This document shows, piece after piece, positions 9,328 to 23,233 of a DNA stretch of 64,000 nt. The notes beneath the pieces were generated by a model that was not told where the DNA came from, did no database searches, and was given only the letters and a program-made list of their open reading frames with translations. The DNA is from Methylococcales bacterium. Lineage in GTDB: Bacteria > Pseudomonadota > Gammaproteobacteria > Methylococcales > Methylomonadaceae. The stretch lies in contig JAQTPT010000012.1 of assembly GCA_028712795.1 (NCBI GenBank), positions 16,001 to 80,000 on the forward strand, read 5' to 3'. Within the stretch, counting starts at the first letter, position 1. The number at the start of each line of letters is the position of its first letter. The translations under genes were made by a program, and so were the position numbers.

Positions 9328-10404
9328 ATGACGTTATTGAAACTGGATATTTATGCAGTCAGAAATATCCAACAACAAACAATTATCCCGTCACCGGGAA
9401 TCAATTTTATTGTTGGGGAAAATGCCAGCGGCAAAAGTGCAGTCATTGAAGCTATTTTTATTTTAGGACGCGCCAAATCTTTCCGTTCTACAACCATCAA
9501 GCCGGTCATTAATTTTGCACACAATCATTTGATTGTTTCTGCGCAAACAGTGCAAGCGAATGGCAGTATTGCCCATTTAGGCATTCAACTCGACGTCAAA
9601 GATTTTTGTTGCCGGATCAATCAGCAAACAATCCAAAAAAGATCAGACCTTGCTTATGCTTTGCCGCTGCAAATCATTCATCCCAAAAGTTATGAGTTGC
9701 TTGATGCGGGACCTCAACTTCGCAGAGAATTTTTAGATTGGGGTGTTTTTAATAACGATGAAGATTTCTTGCCTGCATGGCGAAATTTCAAAAAAGCTCT
9801 CTCGCAACGCAATTCATTGTTAAAAGCCAAGCGTCCTGCATATATTAATGTTTGGGATAAGGAACTGATTTATTACGGTACAATAGTCAATAGTTTCCGG
9901 CAACGCTATTTGCAAAAGTTTAAGCCGATTTTCATTGAAATCATTAATCAATTTCTTGAAATTGATGACACCGAAATAAAGCTTATATCGGGTTGGGATA
10001 CATCCATAGAATTCCATCAGGTTTTAACAGAAGACCTGGAAAAAGACCTTCGTTATGGATTTACTCATAGCGGCCCGCACCGTGGCGATTTTCAATTATT
10101 AGTCAAAAACCGGTTGGCCAAGGATTTTGTTTCACGCGGTCAGCTTAAGTTATTGGTCATGAGCTTAAAACTTGCACAAGTGCAGCTACTAACTAATGAG
10201 CGCAGTAATATGGGATGTTTTCTAATTGATGATTTTTCGGCAGAACTTGATGTAACTAATCGTGCCAAATTATTACAGTATTTAAACAAAATGGAATGTC
10301 AGGTTTTTATTACAGCCACTCAAAAATCTGATTTTGGCAACTTGAGCCAAATAAAAAACTATAAAATGTTCCACGTGGAACATGGCAACATAAAGCAAGT
10401 GTAA
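9328..10404 (+). CDS. recF: DNA replication and repair protein RecF
   Basis: An SMC-like ATPase that, with RecO and RecR, loads RecA at gaps. It is 358 aa. Walker A is GENASGKSAVIEAI near residue 31. The signature motif reads SRGQLKLLVMSLKLAQ, and the Walker B region is CFLIDDFSAELD. It starts 11 nt after dnaN. The last codons run through a perfect parS palindrome (10367-10382), so the C-terminal FHVEH residues are encoded by the ParB site. These extra residues look non-conserved, as expected if they are dictated by the DNA site. Confidence 0.97.
   Translation: MTLLKLDIYAVRNIQQQTIIPSPGINFIVGENASGKSAVIEAIFILGRAKSFRSTTIKPVINFAHNHLIVSAQTVQANGSIAHLGIQLDVKDFCCRINQQTIQKRSDLAYALPLQIIHPKSYELLDAGPQLRREFLDWGVFNNDEDFLPAWRNFKKALSQRNSLLKAKRPAYINVWDKELIYYGTIVNSFRQRYLQKFKPIFIEIINQFLEIDDTEIKLISGWDTSIEFHQVLTEDLEKDLRYGFTHSGPHRGDFQLLVKNRLAKDFVSRGQLKLLVMSLKLAQVQLLTNERSNMGCFLIDDFSAELDVTNRAKLLQYLNKMECQVFITATQKSDFGNLSQIKNYKMFHVEHGNIKQV
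10367..10382. promoter_or_regulatory. parS: parS site 1 (ParB/Spo0J binding), inside recF 3' end
   Basis: The perfect 16-bp palindrome TGTTCCACGTGGAACA. This is the parS form known from pseudomonads and a close variant of the B. subtilis TGTTTCACGTGAAACA. It is embedded in the reading frame of recF (Phe-His-Val-Glu-His) and lies about 2.5 kb from oriC, where chromosome-segregation parS sites normally cluster. Confidence 0.92.
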
Positions 10405-12864
<2,460 letters not shown>

Positions 12865-13012
12865 ATAGGGCTGATGTCAAAGCTCATAATTGAAGTATGA
12901 ACAGGTCAGCCAGCGGATATGAAAAGATTCTTGTGTCTGACCCTTGATCACCCGTAGCCGGCTCCATTGCCTAGAAACACACTCAAATAATCAAACAAAG
13001 CAAGGATTGTTG

Positions 13013-13732
13013 ATGAAGTTGACGTTATCCCGTTTAGAAAGCCTGCTGAAGACCGCCTGCGACGATCTGCGCGGCAGCATGGATGCCAGCGAATACAAGG
13101 AATATATCTTCGGCATGCTGTTCCTGAAACGGGCCAGTGATTTGTTCGATCAACGCCAGGAAGAGCTGCGCAAGCAGTTCGCGGTGCAGGGCATGTCCGC
13201 TGATGATGTTGAGGAACAACTAGAGGAGCGTGACCACTACCATGGCAAGTTTTTCTTTGTGCCGCCAGAAGCCCGCTGGAATCAGAGCAGGCAGAAAGAA
13301 GTGGTTGAAAATGGCGAGAAAAAGATCATAAACTGGCCAGCGCTCAAGCACGTCAAGGAAAACGTCGGATCCGCCCTGAACATAGCGCTCGGAAAAATTG
13401 AAGACGATAACCTGGACGCCCTGCAGGACGTTCTCAAAGGTATCAACTTCAACCGTAAGATCGGCCAGCACACACTCGATGACGACACCCTGTCCAACTT
13501 TGTACAGAACTTCGATAAAATCCCGCTCAAAGACAGCGATTTTGAATTTCCCGACTTGCTTGGGGCCGCCTACGAATGGCTGATCAAATACTTCGCCGAT
13601 TCAGCCGGTAAAAAAGCCGGTGAATTCTATACTCCCGCCGAAGTGGTGCGGATCTGCGTAGAAATCTGCGACCCGGATGAAGGGATGAGTGTGTACGACC
13701 CGACGGTGGGTTCAGGCGGTATGCTAATCTAG
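13013..13732 (+). pseudogene. hsdM: Type I restriction-modification methyltransferase HsdM, N-terminal part, ended by in-frame TAG
   Basis: This encodes the first 239 residues of a Type I N6-adenine methyltransferase. It has the HsdM_N helical domain ([37 protein letters not shown]) and then the start of the catalytic domain ([19 protein letters not shown]-binding motif [11 protein letters not shown]). At 13730 a TAG interrupts the frame exactly where intact relatives continue (commonly with Gln). The same frame resumes with ATG at 13733. The start was set at ATG 13013 because it follows AAGGATTG and begins the family-like sequence; the frame stays open upstream to 12944. This is either a nonsense mutation, a sequencing error, or a split gene using TAGATG termination-reinitiation. 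Confidence 0.8.
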
Positions 13733-15600
<1,868 letters not shown>

Positions 15601-15601
<1 letters not shown>

Positions 15602-16881
15602 TGAGTAATACTCAAGAATTTATTCAGTTGGAAAATCTCGCCGATATTGTCATGGGACAATCGCCGGAGTCTACGAGTTGTAATGCTGATGAAAATGGCC
15701 TACCGTTTCTTCAAGGCTGCGCGGAATTTGGAAGACAATCACCATTCACTGAGGTGTATTGCTTTCCGCCGCTACGTGTTTCAAAGCCTGATTCGATCTT
15801 GATTAGTGTCCGAGCACCAGTGGGAAAACTGAATTGGGGAGAACAGAGCTATTGCATAGGTCGAGGATTAGGAACCATCAAAGCAAAACCCAACCTGTCA
15901 GATACACGTTTTCTCAGTTATTCAATTGAACAAAACGTGTCTTTCCTTCATCGCCGAAGCCAAGGTTCGACATTTTTGGCTGTCGGAGCGAATGATATTA
16001 AAATATTCCCGATACCGGCATTTTCTTATGCTAAACAAGAAAAAATTGCCCGCATTCTACAAACCATCGACCAAGCCATCGAAAAAACCGAAGCGCTGAT
16101 TGAAAAATACCAGCACATTAAAGCAGGGCTGATGCACGACCTGTTTACCCGAGGCATCGGCGCCGACGGCAAACTGCGGCCACCCCGCGAACAAGCCACG
16201 GAGCTGTATCAGCAAACCCCGGTTGGCTGGATTCCGAAGGAGTGGGAGCCGCTAAAATTGAAAGATATATTAAAAAGCTCAGGTGGTTATCTTCAAACAG
16301 GACCTTTCGGAAGCCAGCTTCACTCCCACGAATACACTCATGAGGGCGTTCCAGTTGTGATGCCACAAGACATCAATGATGGAATAATTGATGAAGTTCA
16401 TATTGCCCGTATACTGGAACGCCGGGCACAAAGCCTTCTGAAACATCGTCTTAAAATTGGCGACATCATTATTGCCAGACGAGGCGAGCTAAGTAGAGCA
16501 GCGGCAATAGCCGACATTGAGCAGGGCTGGGTTTGTGGTACAGGCTGCTTTTTGTTGAGGCTTGGTGGAAGTAATTTAGATGCAAGATTTTTCTCACTTG
16601 TATACCGGCATCCGATGGTTCAGCGGCAAGTAGAAGGGCTTGCTGTAGGCTCAACTATGCCAAGCTTGAACAATGAAATAATGGGTAAGCTAATATTTCC
16701 GTATATGAGTAAAACAGAGCAAACTGCAATAGCCGATAAAGTTAAACTGAGTGAAGCAAGAATTACGACTCTTCAGTCAGAGCTTGTCAAATTGCGAAAC
16801 CAAAAATCCGGTTTAGTGCACGCCCTGCTGACCGGCAAAGTATTGGTGAAGGTTGACGAATCTGAGCAGGAGCCTACCTGA
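15601..16881 (+). CDS. hsdS: Type I restriction-modification specificity subunit HsdS
   Basis: The DNA-recognition subunit that positions HsdM and HsdR on a bipartite target. At 426 aa it shows two target-recognition domains, each followed by a helical spacer. The first conserved spacer is KQEKIARILQTIDQAIEKTEALIEKY and the second ends the protein (LVKLRNQKSGLVHALLTGKV). TRD2 begins near GWIPKEWEPLKLKDIL. The start was chosen at ATG 15601, which overlaps the hsdM stop by one base; an in-frame ATG lies seven codons earlier. The TRDs are AT-richer than the flanking hsdM and hsdR, as expected for exchangeable specificity modules. Confidence 0.95.
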
Positions 16882-16946
16882 TGCCGATCTGCCAAATCAT
16901 TGCCGGCCCCAATGGCGCAGGCAAAACCACCTTAGGAGGCCAAACC
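16881..16946 (+). pseudogene. Zeta-toxin-like P-loop ATPase, N-terminal stub
   Basis: ATG at 16881 overlaps the hsdS stop and encodes MPICQIIAGPNGAGKTTL, a textbook N-terminus of the zeta-toxin/P-loop kinase family that often sits in Type I RM operons. After about 18 residues the homology stops and the frame runs into a different gene beginning at 16947. Everything downstream of the Walker A motif is missing, so this looks like the remnant of an internal deletion. The family call rests only on the short P-loop block. Confidence 0.55.
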
Positions 16947-17146
16947 ATGACTATCACCTCGGTTCCACCTTCGGCGGAAGCGCAAACCATTTTAAACGCC
17001 CTACAACAGGCCGTGGCCAAAAACCTCGAAAAGAAGCGTCGTCTTTGGCAGTATGCGGTGACTTGGAAAACGGCCGGCCCATCCAAATCGGAGACGATGC
17101 GCCGAACCAGGAGGGTCAGGGCACTGCGGATGATCCGAGCGGGTAA
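16947..17146 (+). pseudogene. Small accessory or antitoxin-like protein, frameshifted
   Basis: A perfect AGGAGG (16934-16939) precedes ATG 16947, starting MTITSVPPSAEAQTILNAL and continuing QQAVAKNLEKKRRLWQYAVTW. Around 17055-17065 the coding sense shifts to another frame, which reads ENGRPIQIGDDAPNQEGQGT and ends at TAA 17144-17146. As I recall, small proteins with the 'KRRLGQYAV...GDDAP' pattern accompany zeta-toxin-like genes, so it was probably the partner of the stub just upstream. Without the shift the frame runs on to 17207 with unrelated sequence. Confidence 0.55.
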
Positions 17147-17221
17147 AAGCAAGGCATTGGATTTGCATGCTATCAATGCTATCATTTTTGCAATTCAGCA
17201 ATTTTGACGAGGTAATCAACG

Positions 17222-17455
17222 ATGGCCAATTTAATCGTGCGCAACATAGACGATGAAATCGCGAATGCCCTGAAGATGCGGGCAAGCCGCCACGGCATCA
17301 GCGCCGAGGCCGAACACCGGCGGATTTTGGAACAGGCGCTGACGCGCCCGAAAAAACGCTCTTTTCTCGAGATATTAAGCCAGATTCCCGATGTGGGCAC
17401 CGATGAAGATTTTACCCGGGTACAGGATCAACAGGCTTCGAACCCGTTTGACTGA
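17222..17455 (+). CDS. FitA/VapB-type ribbon-helix-helix antitoxin
   Basis: 77 aa with an N-terminal Arc/FitA-like ribbon-helix-helix DNA-binding domain (MANLIVRNIDDEIANALKMR, then GISAEAEHRRILEQAL). A C-terminal tail should bind the toxin. The stop codon overlaps the ATG of the following PIN-domain gene (TGATG), the usual antitoxin-toxin coupling. It lies inside the Type I RM operon between hsdS and hsdR. Antitoxins of this class autoregulate the operon together with the toxin; here that would add a level of control to hsdR, which is inference. Confidence 0.88.
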   Translation: MANLIVRNIDDEIANALKMRASRHGISAEAEHRRILEQALTRPKKRSFLEILSQIPDVGTDEDFTRVQDQQASNPFD

Positions 17456-17883
17456 TGTACTTACTGGACACCAACATCGTCAGTGAGCTGCGTAAAAAAG
17501 AACGGGCAAATGCCGGGCTCAGGCGTTTCGTTCGTCAACTCGCCGAACAGGATGCTCAAACCTATATCAGCGTGGTGACCGTCGGCGAGCTCCGCCGTGG
17601 CGTGGATTTGATCCGGCATAGGGGCGATTTAACCCAAGCCGGGGCGCTGGAGGCCTGGATGCAAATGCTGCTGGATGACTATACGGACAACATTCTGGCT
17701 TTTGGCACAGAGGAAGCCAAGGTCTGGGGCCGGTTGCGCGTACCTCATCCGGAAAATGCCCTTGATAAACAGATTGCCGCGACTGCGCTGTGCTACGGTT
17801 ATATCTTGGTGACGCGTAACGTGCGCGACTTTGCCCAAACCGGCGTGATACTGCTTAATCCGTTCGAGTCTTCCAATGTCTGA
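17455..17883 (+). CDS. PIN-domain ribonuclease toxin, FitB/VapC family
   Basis: A 142-aa PIN-domain protein. The acidic active-site residues expected for a VapC-type RNase are visible: Asp5 in MYLLDTNIVSELRK, Glu44 in TVGELRRG, and Asp in the NALDKQIAATAL block. A second C-terminal Asp follows in TRNVRDF. Family members cleave tRNA or rRNA when released from the antitoxin. The gene overlaps the antitoxin by one base and hsdR by eight, so all are read from one transcript. The frame is intact, so the pair may be active. Confidence 0.9.
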   Translation: MYLLDTNIVSELRKKERANAGLRRFVRQLAEQDAQTYISVVTVGELRRGVDLIRHRGDLTQAGALEAWMQMLLDDYTDNILAFGTEEAKVWGRLRVPHPENALDKQIAATALCYGYILVTRNVRDFAQTGVILLNPFESSNV

Positions 17884-20800
17884 ATACACCGAAGTCGAAC
17901 AGCCGTTCCTGCAGCAGTTGCAAGTTCTGGGCTGGGACATCATCGACCAGGGGCCGGATATTCCATCAGACCCGACCAAAAGCCTGCGCCTGAATTTCCG
18001 CCAATGGCTGCTGCCAGAGGTGTTTGCCAAATCCGTTGCGACGCTAAACACCAACGCCGACGGCACGCCCTGGCTTACCGGCAAACAGTTGCAGGATTTG
18101 CAGGACCAGCTTCTGCGCCAACCCAACCGCACCTTGTTGGAAGCCAACGAGGCGATTCAAAAGCTCTTGTTCAAGGCCCAGGTGGATGTCAACGAAGTCA
18201 CCGGCGAGCAGGACCCGGTGGTGAAGCTGATCGACTTCGTCAATCCGGAAAACAATCACTATCTCGCCATCAACCAGTTCCGCAACGATACGCCGGGCTG
18301 CGTGAAGCAATTCATCATTCCGGACATCGTGCTGTTCGTAAACGGTATTCCGCTGATCGTGGTGGAGTGCAAGAAAGGCGGGCCGACCTGCGCCAACCCG
18401 ATGGCGGAAGCCTTTGAGCAGTTCCAGCGCTATATGGACCGGCGCAAGGAAACCAAACAACAGGGATTGAAGGAAGGTGAACCGCGCCTGTTTCACTGCA
18501 ATATGCTGCTGATCCGCAGCAGCGGCGTGGAAGCCGATTACGGCACCATCACCTCCGGCGAAGAACATTTCTACCCGTGGAAAACCCAGTGGCCGCAGCC
18601 GGTTTGCGTCGCCGAAGGCATGAATCAGCAACAGCAACTGGTCAACGGCATGCTAAACAAAGCCAATCTACTCAGTATGCTGCGCACATCCAGCGTGTTC
18701 ATGGACACTGACGGCGGCCCGCGCATCAAGGTGATTTGCCGCTACCAACAGTTCCGCGCCGCCAACAAAATTATCGAGCGGCTGCGCCATGGCCAGACTC
18801 CCGAGGAAAAAAGCGGCGTGGTCTGGCATACGCAGGGTTCCGGCAAAAGCCTGACCATGGTGTTTGTCGCGCGTATGCTGCGCGTTTCCCGCGATCTCAA
18901 CGATTACAAGATCCTGCTGATTAACGACCGGGTGGATCTGGAAGACCAGCTCGCCGAATCAGCCACCCTGATCGGCGGCCGGGTACATAACATCGACAGC
19001 CGGAAAATGCTGCGCGAACAACTGGCTACGGACAGCTCCGACATCAATATGGTGATGGTGCACAAGTTCCAGCTGCACGACCAAAGTCTGCCGTTGAAAG
19101 TCGCCGAAGCCCTGGGCACCTATCAAGCCATCCCCACCAGTCAGACTTTTGGTATCGTCAATAACTCCTCGCGCATTGTGCTGATGATCGACGAGGCGCA
19201 TCGCACCCAGAGCTCGGATCTTGGCGACAATATTTTTGAAGCCTTTCCCAACGCAGCTCGCCTCGCCTTTACCGGAACGCCGCTCATTACCGAGCGCCAC
19301 GGCGAAAAGAAAACGATCAAGCGTTTTGGCGATTATATCGATACCTATCGATTGATGGACGCGGTAGCAGACGGCACTACTTTGCAGATTCTTTATGAAG
19401 GCCGCACCGCCGATGCGGCGCTGAACGACAAGCACGGCTTTGAAACCCGGTTTGAAAACCTGTTTAAGGACCGCAGCGAAGAAGAACTGCTGGCGATCAA
19501 GAAAAAATACGGTGCCACCGGCGATCTTCTGGAAGCCGAGCAGCGCATTGCCGCCATTGCCAAGGATATGGTGCGGCATTATCTGGAGCATATCTTTCCC
19601 AATGGCTTCAAAGCGCAGGTGGTGTGCCACTCCAAACTGGCTGCGGTGTGTTACCAGAAAGCCGTTCATCAGGCACTGGCCGAAACTGTTGCTCAACTGC
19701 AAGCCGATCCAGAGCCTGATCTGGAACTGATCAAAAAAGTGAGTTTTCTGAAAGGGGTGGTGGTTATTTCCAGTGACGGCACCAACGAGGCGGCTTATAT
19801 CACCGAGGCGCGCAAGCAGGCCAAAGCCTGGAACGCCGTGGACAATTTCTGCAAGCCTTTCGATTTTGAAGACCCGGATAAATCCTATAGCGGGATCGCC
19901 TTTCTGATCGTATGCGACATGCTGCTGACCGGCTTTGATGCGCCGATCGAACAGGTGATGTATATCGACAAGAAAATCCGCGAGCACACCCTGCTGCAGG
20001 CTATTGCCCGCACCAACCGGGTGAAGAAAGGCAAGCAGCGTGGCTATGTGGTGGATTATATTGGCCTTACCGAAAACCTCACCGACGCATTGACCCTGTA
20101 CGCCGCTGCCGACGAGCAGCAGGAACTGGCCCAAGGCTTGAAAAATATCACCTCGGAAATGCCGGTGCTGGAAGAGCGCTACCAGCGGCTGTTGCAGTTA
20201 TTTGCCGGGCACAAGGTGGCCAAGGTGCGCGAGTTTGTCGAAGGCAAGCTTGCCAATGTCGAGGAAGATGCGGCCGTAGTGCACGAGGCCGTCAAGCTGC
20301 TGAAGGATGAAAAAATCCGCGCCGATTTTGATGTGTATCTGAAAAAATTTCTGATGAGTCTGGACATCATTCTGCCGAACCGGGCCGCCCATGCTTACCG
20401 GGTGCCGGCCAAGCGCCTGGGTTATATTTTGCGCGTCACCAAAGAGCGCTACAAAGACACCAGCCTTGATTTGGGGGATGCCGGGCAGAAGGTGCGTGAT
20501 CTGATCAACGAGCATTTGATCAGTCTGGGCATCAATCCCAAGGTGCCGCCGGTAGAGTTACTGTCGGAGAACTTTATCGCCAACCTGAACCAGCATTCCG
20601 CCGGCAATGCCGAGGCTAAGGCCAGCGAAATGGAGCATGCCATCCGCAAACACTGCACCGTGCATCACGATGAAGATCCGGCGTTTTATAAAAGCCTGTC
20701 GGAGAAGGTCGAAAACCTGATTGACCAGTATCAGGATCAATGGGATAAACTTGCCGAAGAGCTGGAAAAACTGCGCGCCGTAGCTATCGAAGGCCGCAAG

Positions 20801-21142
20801 CAAGGCGAGGAAGGCATGAGCAAGGAAGCCACCACCTTCTTCAAGCACATCGCCAATGAAGCCTTTGACAACGGTGAAGTGCCTGTTGATGCCAAGCCAA
20901 AAATGAAAGCGCTGATGGAGGCTATCGTTGAAACTTTGCAGCACAGCATTGGCAGCATCGATTTCTGGCATAACAGCGACAAGCAAAAGAAAACCCGCAG
21001 TGAAATCAAAACTGCATTGACCTTGACTGGTATTACTGAGCTTAAACAAAACCGGGAGCGTATCGCGATAGAAATTATGAAACTGGCTAAGAATCGCCAC
21101 GATGAACTTCTGAAAGGCGCTGCGGGGAGTAGTCAAGCATGA
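17876..21142 (+). CDS. hsdR: Type I restriction endonuclease subunit HsdR
   Basis: The motor and nuclease subunit that translocates and cuts unmodified DNA. It is 1088 aa. The N-terminal PD-ExK nuclease reads PDIVLFVNGIPLIVVECKKG near residues 150-170. An SF2 helicase follows: Walker A HTQGSGKSLTM near 318, DEAHR near 438, FTGTP near 464, and motif VI around LLQAIARTNRV near residue 705. The helical C-terminal region (after about 800) should bind the methyltransferase core. No frame break is seen. If hsdM is truly inactive, HsdR would lack a protecting methylase, so restriction is probably silent or a functional HsdM is made by reinitiation. Confidence 0.96.
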   Translation: MSEYTEVEQPFLQQLQVLGWDIIDQGPDIPSDPTKSLRLNFRQWLLPEVFAKSVATLNTNADGTPWLTGKQLQDLQDQLLRQPNRTLLEANEAIQKLLFKAQVDVNEVTGEQDPVVKLIDFVNPENNHYLAINQFRNDTPGCVKQFIIPDIVLFVNGIPLIVVECKKGGPTCANPMAEAFEQFQRYMDRRKETKQQGLKEGEPRLFHCNMLLIRSSGVEADYGTITSGEEHFYPWKTQWPQPVCVAEGMNQQQQLVNGMLNKANLLSMLRTSSVFMDTDGGPRIKVICRYQQFRAANKIIERLRHGQTPEEKSGVVWHTQGSGKSLTMVFVARMLRVSRDLNDYKILLINDRVDLEDQLAESATLIGGRVHNIDSRKMLREQLATDSSDINMVMVHKFQLHDQSLPLKVAEALGTYQAIPTSQTFGIVNNSSRIVLMIDEAHRTQSSDLGDNIFEAFPNAARLAFTGTPLITERHGEKKTIKRFGDYIDTYRLMDAVADGTTLQILYEGRTADAALNDKHGFETRFENLFKDRSEEELLAIKKKYGATGDLLEAEQRIAAIAKDMVRHYLEHIFPNGFKAQVVCHSKLAAVCYQKAVHQALAETVAQLQADPEPDLELIKKVSFLKGVVVISSDGTNEAAYITEARKQAKAWNAVDNFCKPFDFEDPDKSYSGIAFLIVCDMLLTGFDAPIEQVMYIDKKIREHTLLQAIARTNRVKKGKQRGYVVDYIGLTENLTDALTLYAAADEQQELAQGLKNITSEMPVLEERYQRLLQLFAGHKVAKVREFVEGKLANVEEDAAVVHEAVKLLKDEKIRADFDVYLKKFLMSLDIILPNRAAHAYRVPAKRLGYILRVTKERYKDTSLDLGDAGQKVRDLINEHLISLGINPKVPPVELLSENFIANLNQHSAGNAEAKASEMEHAIRKHCTVHHDEDPAFYKSLSEKVENLIDQYQDQWDKLAEELEKLRAVAIEGRKQGEEGMSKEATTFFKHIANEAFDNGEVPVDAKPKMKALMEAIVETLQHSIGSIDFWHNSDKQKKTRSEIKTALTLTGITELKQNRERIAIEIMKLAKNRHDELLKGAAGSSQA

Positions 21143-21912
21143 AAAAATTGTCAGGAACAATTTTTAGCGGCAGCCGCGAAGCGGTGAGGCGCTTGGATGC
21201 GTCGAACAGCGTAAGACATGTCAAAGATATTGAATACCAGCTATTGCCCGGTAGCCCGCGCAAAACCACCGACATCGTGATTGAACGCAATGGCGTGGTG
21301 ACCGTGCGTGCGCCTGCGAATTACACCCCGGAACAGGTGGATGCGGTAGTGGAAAGCAAACGGCTATGGATTTACCGCAACCTGGCCGAATGGAAAGATC
21401 TGAACGCCAGCGCCGTAATGCGTGAATGGGTCAACGGCGAAACCTTCATATACTTGGGCCGCGCTTATCGTTTGTCGCTGGTATCCGGCCAGGACTGTGC
21501 CTTGCAACTGAAAGAAGGCCGCTTCTGCCTGAGCCGTTCCGTGATTGAACGGGGCGGCGCAGAAGCAGCCAGGCGGGCATTTGAATCCTACTTTAACGAT
21601 AAAGGCATGCAGCGTTTCAGTGAACGCATTGCCTACTTTGCGCCGAAGGTGGGCGGCAACGTCGCCGGCATTAAAGTGAAAGAAATGGGCTACCGCTGGG
21701 CAAGCTGCGGCAAAAACGGCCAGCTTAATTTTCACTGGAAGTGCATGATGGCTCCACCGCGCATCATCGACTACATCGTGGCGCATGAGCTGTGCCATTT
21801 TCACCACCGCGACCACACCGATGCGTTTTGGAATGAAGTGGACAAGGTAATGCCGGATTATCGAGAGCGCAAGGAATGGCTGAGAAAACACGGGGCAAGC
21901 TTGGCGGTGTAA
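21139..21912 (+). CDS. YgjP-like M48-type metallopeptidase (DUF45)
   Basis: A 257-aa protein of the YgjP/DUF45 family of zinc metallopeptidase-like proteins, often found next to Type I RM genes. The zinc site HELCH followed by HRDHTDAFW lies near residues 213-227, preceded by the conserved YRWASCGKNGQLNFHW block. The start overlaps the hsdR stop as ATGA, so it is the last gene of the RM operon. Substrate and role are unknown; proteolytic control of HsdR is a possible but untested idea. Codon use is GC-rich, like the rest of the island. Confidence 0.9.
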   Translation: MKKLSGTIFSGSREAVRRLDASNSVRHVKDIEYQLLPGSPRKTTDIVIERNGVVTVRAPANYTPEQVDAVVESKRLWIYRNLAEWKDLNASAVMREWVNGETFIYLGRAYRLSLVSGQDCALQLKEGRFCLSRSVIERGGAEAARRAFESYFNDKGMQRFSERIAYFAPKVGGNVAGIKVKEMGYRWASCGKNGQLNFHWKCMMAPPRIIDYIVAHELCHFHHRDHTDAFWNEVDKVMPDYRERKEWLRKHGASLAV

Positions 21913-22138
21913 GTGCTAGAAAAGAGCATATAATAATGCGCTTGCCTTCACATCTAATTTGCCTGCGGGCTAAAAATAAATCTGACTGATAAGTTAAGGC
22001 TGAGAAAAACACTCATAATCACAGGGCCTGATAGGGTATTTTGAGCTGAACTATTGCAAGGCGGCCAATGAATATGGAATTTTTCCCTCGGAGTTGAAGC
22101 CATCTTTGCAAGTAGCCATTTTAGGACGTCATTTTTTC

Positions 22139-22310
22139 TTAATTCTACTTTGTCAGATTACATGATCACACTATTCAAGATCGTCATTCCGGCATGGATT
22201 GCCGGAATCCAGGCTCAATGGATGGGTTTGAGCTTACCATCCATGGCACTGGATACCCGCTTCCCGGCGGGTATGACAAGCTTTCGTATAATCTGACAAA
22301 GTAGAATTAA
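22139..22310. mobile_element. MITE-like element with perfect 22-bp terminal inverted repeats
   Basis: A 172-bp non-coding element bounded by perfect 22-bp inverted repeats: 22139-22160 and 22289-22310, beginning TTAATTCTACTTTGTC on the left. TTAA at each outer end may be part of the repeat or the target site. The interior holds a block with two further stems (CCGGCATGGATTGCCGG at about 22190-22206 and CCCGCTTCCCGGCGGG at about 22256-22271), a pattern common in dispersed proteobacterial intergenic repeats. No ORF is present, so mobility would need a transposase in trans. The rest of 21913-22450 shows no gene. Confidence 0.75.
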
Positions 22311-22450
22311 ATATTTATATCGGTATTTAGATAGAACGCCTCAAACAACAAAGTTCTCGTAAAGTTTCTATGATCGTGTTCATAAAAAAAACGGTCACTG
22401 AACAAATGTGCAGGAACAATTCGAATTTTTTATTTTTTTAGGAATGATAT

Positions 22451-23233
22451 ATGCTTAGCTATCCTCAAATCGACCCCGTAGCGCTAAGCTTGGGGCCTGT
22501 AAAAATTCACTGGTATGGCCTAATGTATGTGATCGGTTTTGCCGCTGTCTGGTTTTTAGGTCAAAAACGGGCGCAACAACCCTGGTCACCGATTAAACCA
22601 GAGGCAATAGAAGATCTGGTCACCTATGGCGCTGTGGGCGTTATTTTTGGCGGACGGATCGGCTATATTCTGTTTTATAATTTTGGTGAGTTTCTAAGCA
22701 ATCCCGTAATCCTGTTTAAAATATGGCAAGGCGGCATGTCTTTTCATGGCGGCATGTTAGGGGTTTTTATTGCCATGTGGATTTTTACAAAAAAACAGCA
22801 TTGTACCTTGCTGCAATTGACCGATATTATCGCGCCGCTGGCGCCGATTGGCTTAGGGGCGGGGCGCATCGGTAATTTTATCAATTCAGAATTATGGGGC
22901 AGAACCACAGATGTACCCTGGGCCATGATATTCCCTAATGGAGGCCCGCTTGCCCGGCATCCCTCACAACTGTATGAAGCCTTTTTAGAAGGGGTAGTGT
23001 TATTTGTCATACTCTGGCTATATTCGAGCAAACCAAGGCCTGTGGGAGCTATAACCGGGATGTCCCTGTTTTTCTACGGCTGCTTCCGGTTTTTTGTCGA
23101 GTTTTTCAGAATGCCGGATGCGCAGCTAGGATATCTGGCTCTGGATTGGGTTACCATGGGACAGATACTGTCAACGCCGATGATAATTATTGGTGCGCTG
23201 CTGTTTTATTATGCCCATAAAAAGACGGTATGA
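22451..23233 (+). CDS. lgt: Prolipoprotein diacylglyceryl transferase Lgt
   Basis: An integral inner-membrane enzyme that moves diacylglycerol from phosphatidylglycerol to the lipobox cysteine of prolipoproteins. It is 260 aa with about seven TM segments. Diagnostic blocks are [12 protein letters not shown] near the start, [22 protein letters not shown] and the Lgt signature [27 protein letters not shown] follows. AGGA lies about eight bases before the ATG. The stop overlaps thyA by four bases, the same lgt-thyA pairing as in enterobacteria. Confidence 0.97.
   Translation: MLSYPQIDPVALSLGPVKIHWYGLMYVIGFAAVWFLGQKRAQQPWSPIKPEAIEDLVTYGAVGVIFGGRIGYILFYNFGEFLSNPVILFKIWQGGMSFHGGMLGVFIAMWIFTKKQHCTLLQLTDIIAPLAPIGLGAGRIGNFINSELWGRTTDVPWAMIFPNGGPLARHPSQLYEAFLEGVVLFVILWLYSSKPRPVGAITGMSLFFYGCFRFFVEFFRMPDAQLGYLALDWVTMGQILSTPMIIIGALLFYYAHKKTV

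Noticed and set aside
18959..20134. Long minus-strand ORF (391 codons) opposite hsdR
   Set aside because: Lies entirely antisense to the conserved HsdR helicase frame. Its Gly/His/Val-rich translation is a mirror of GC-rich codons, with no family resemblance.
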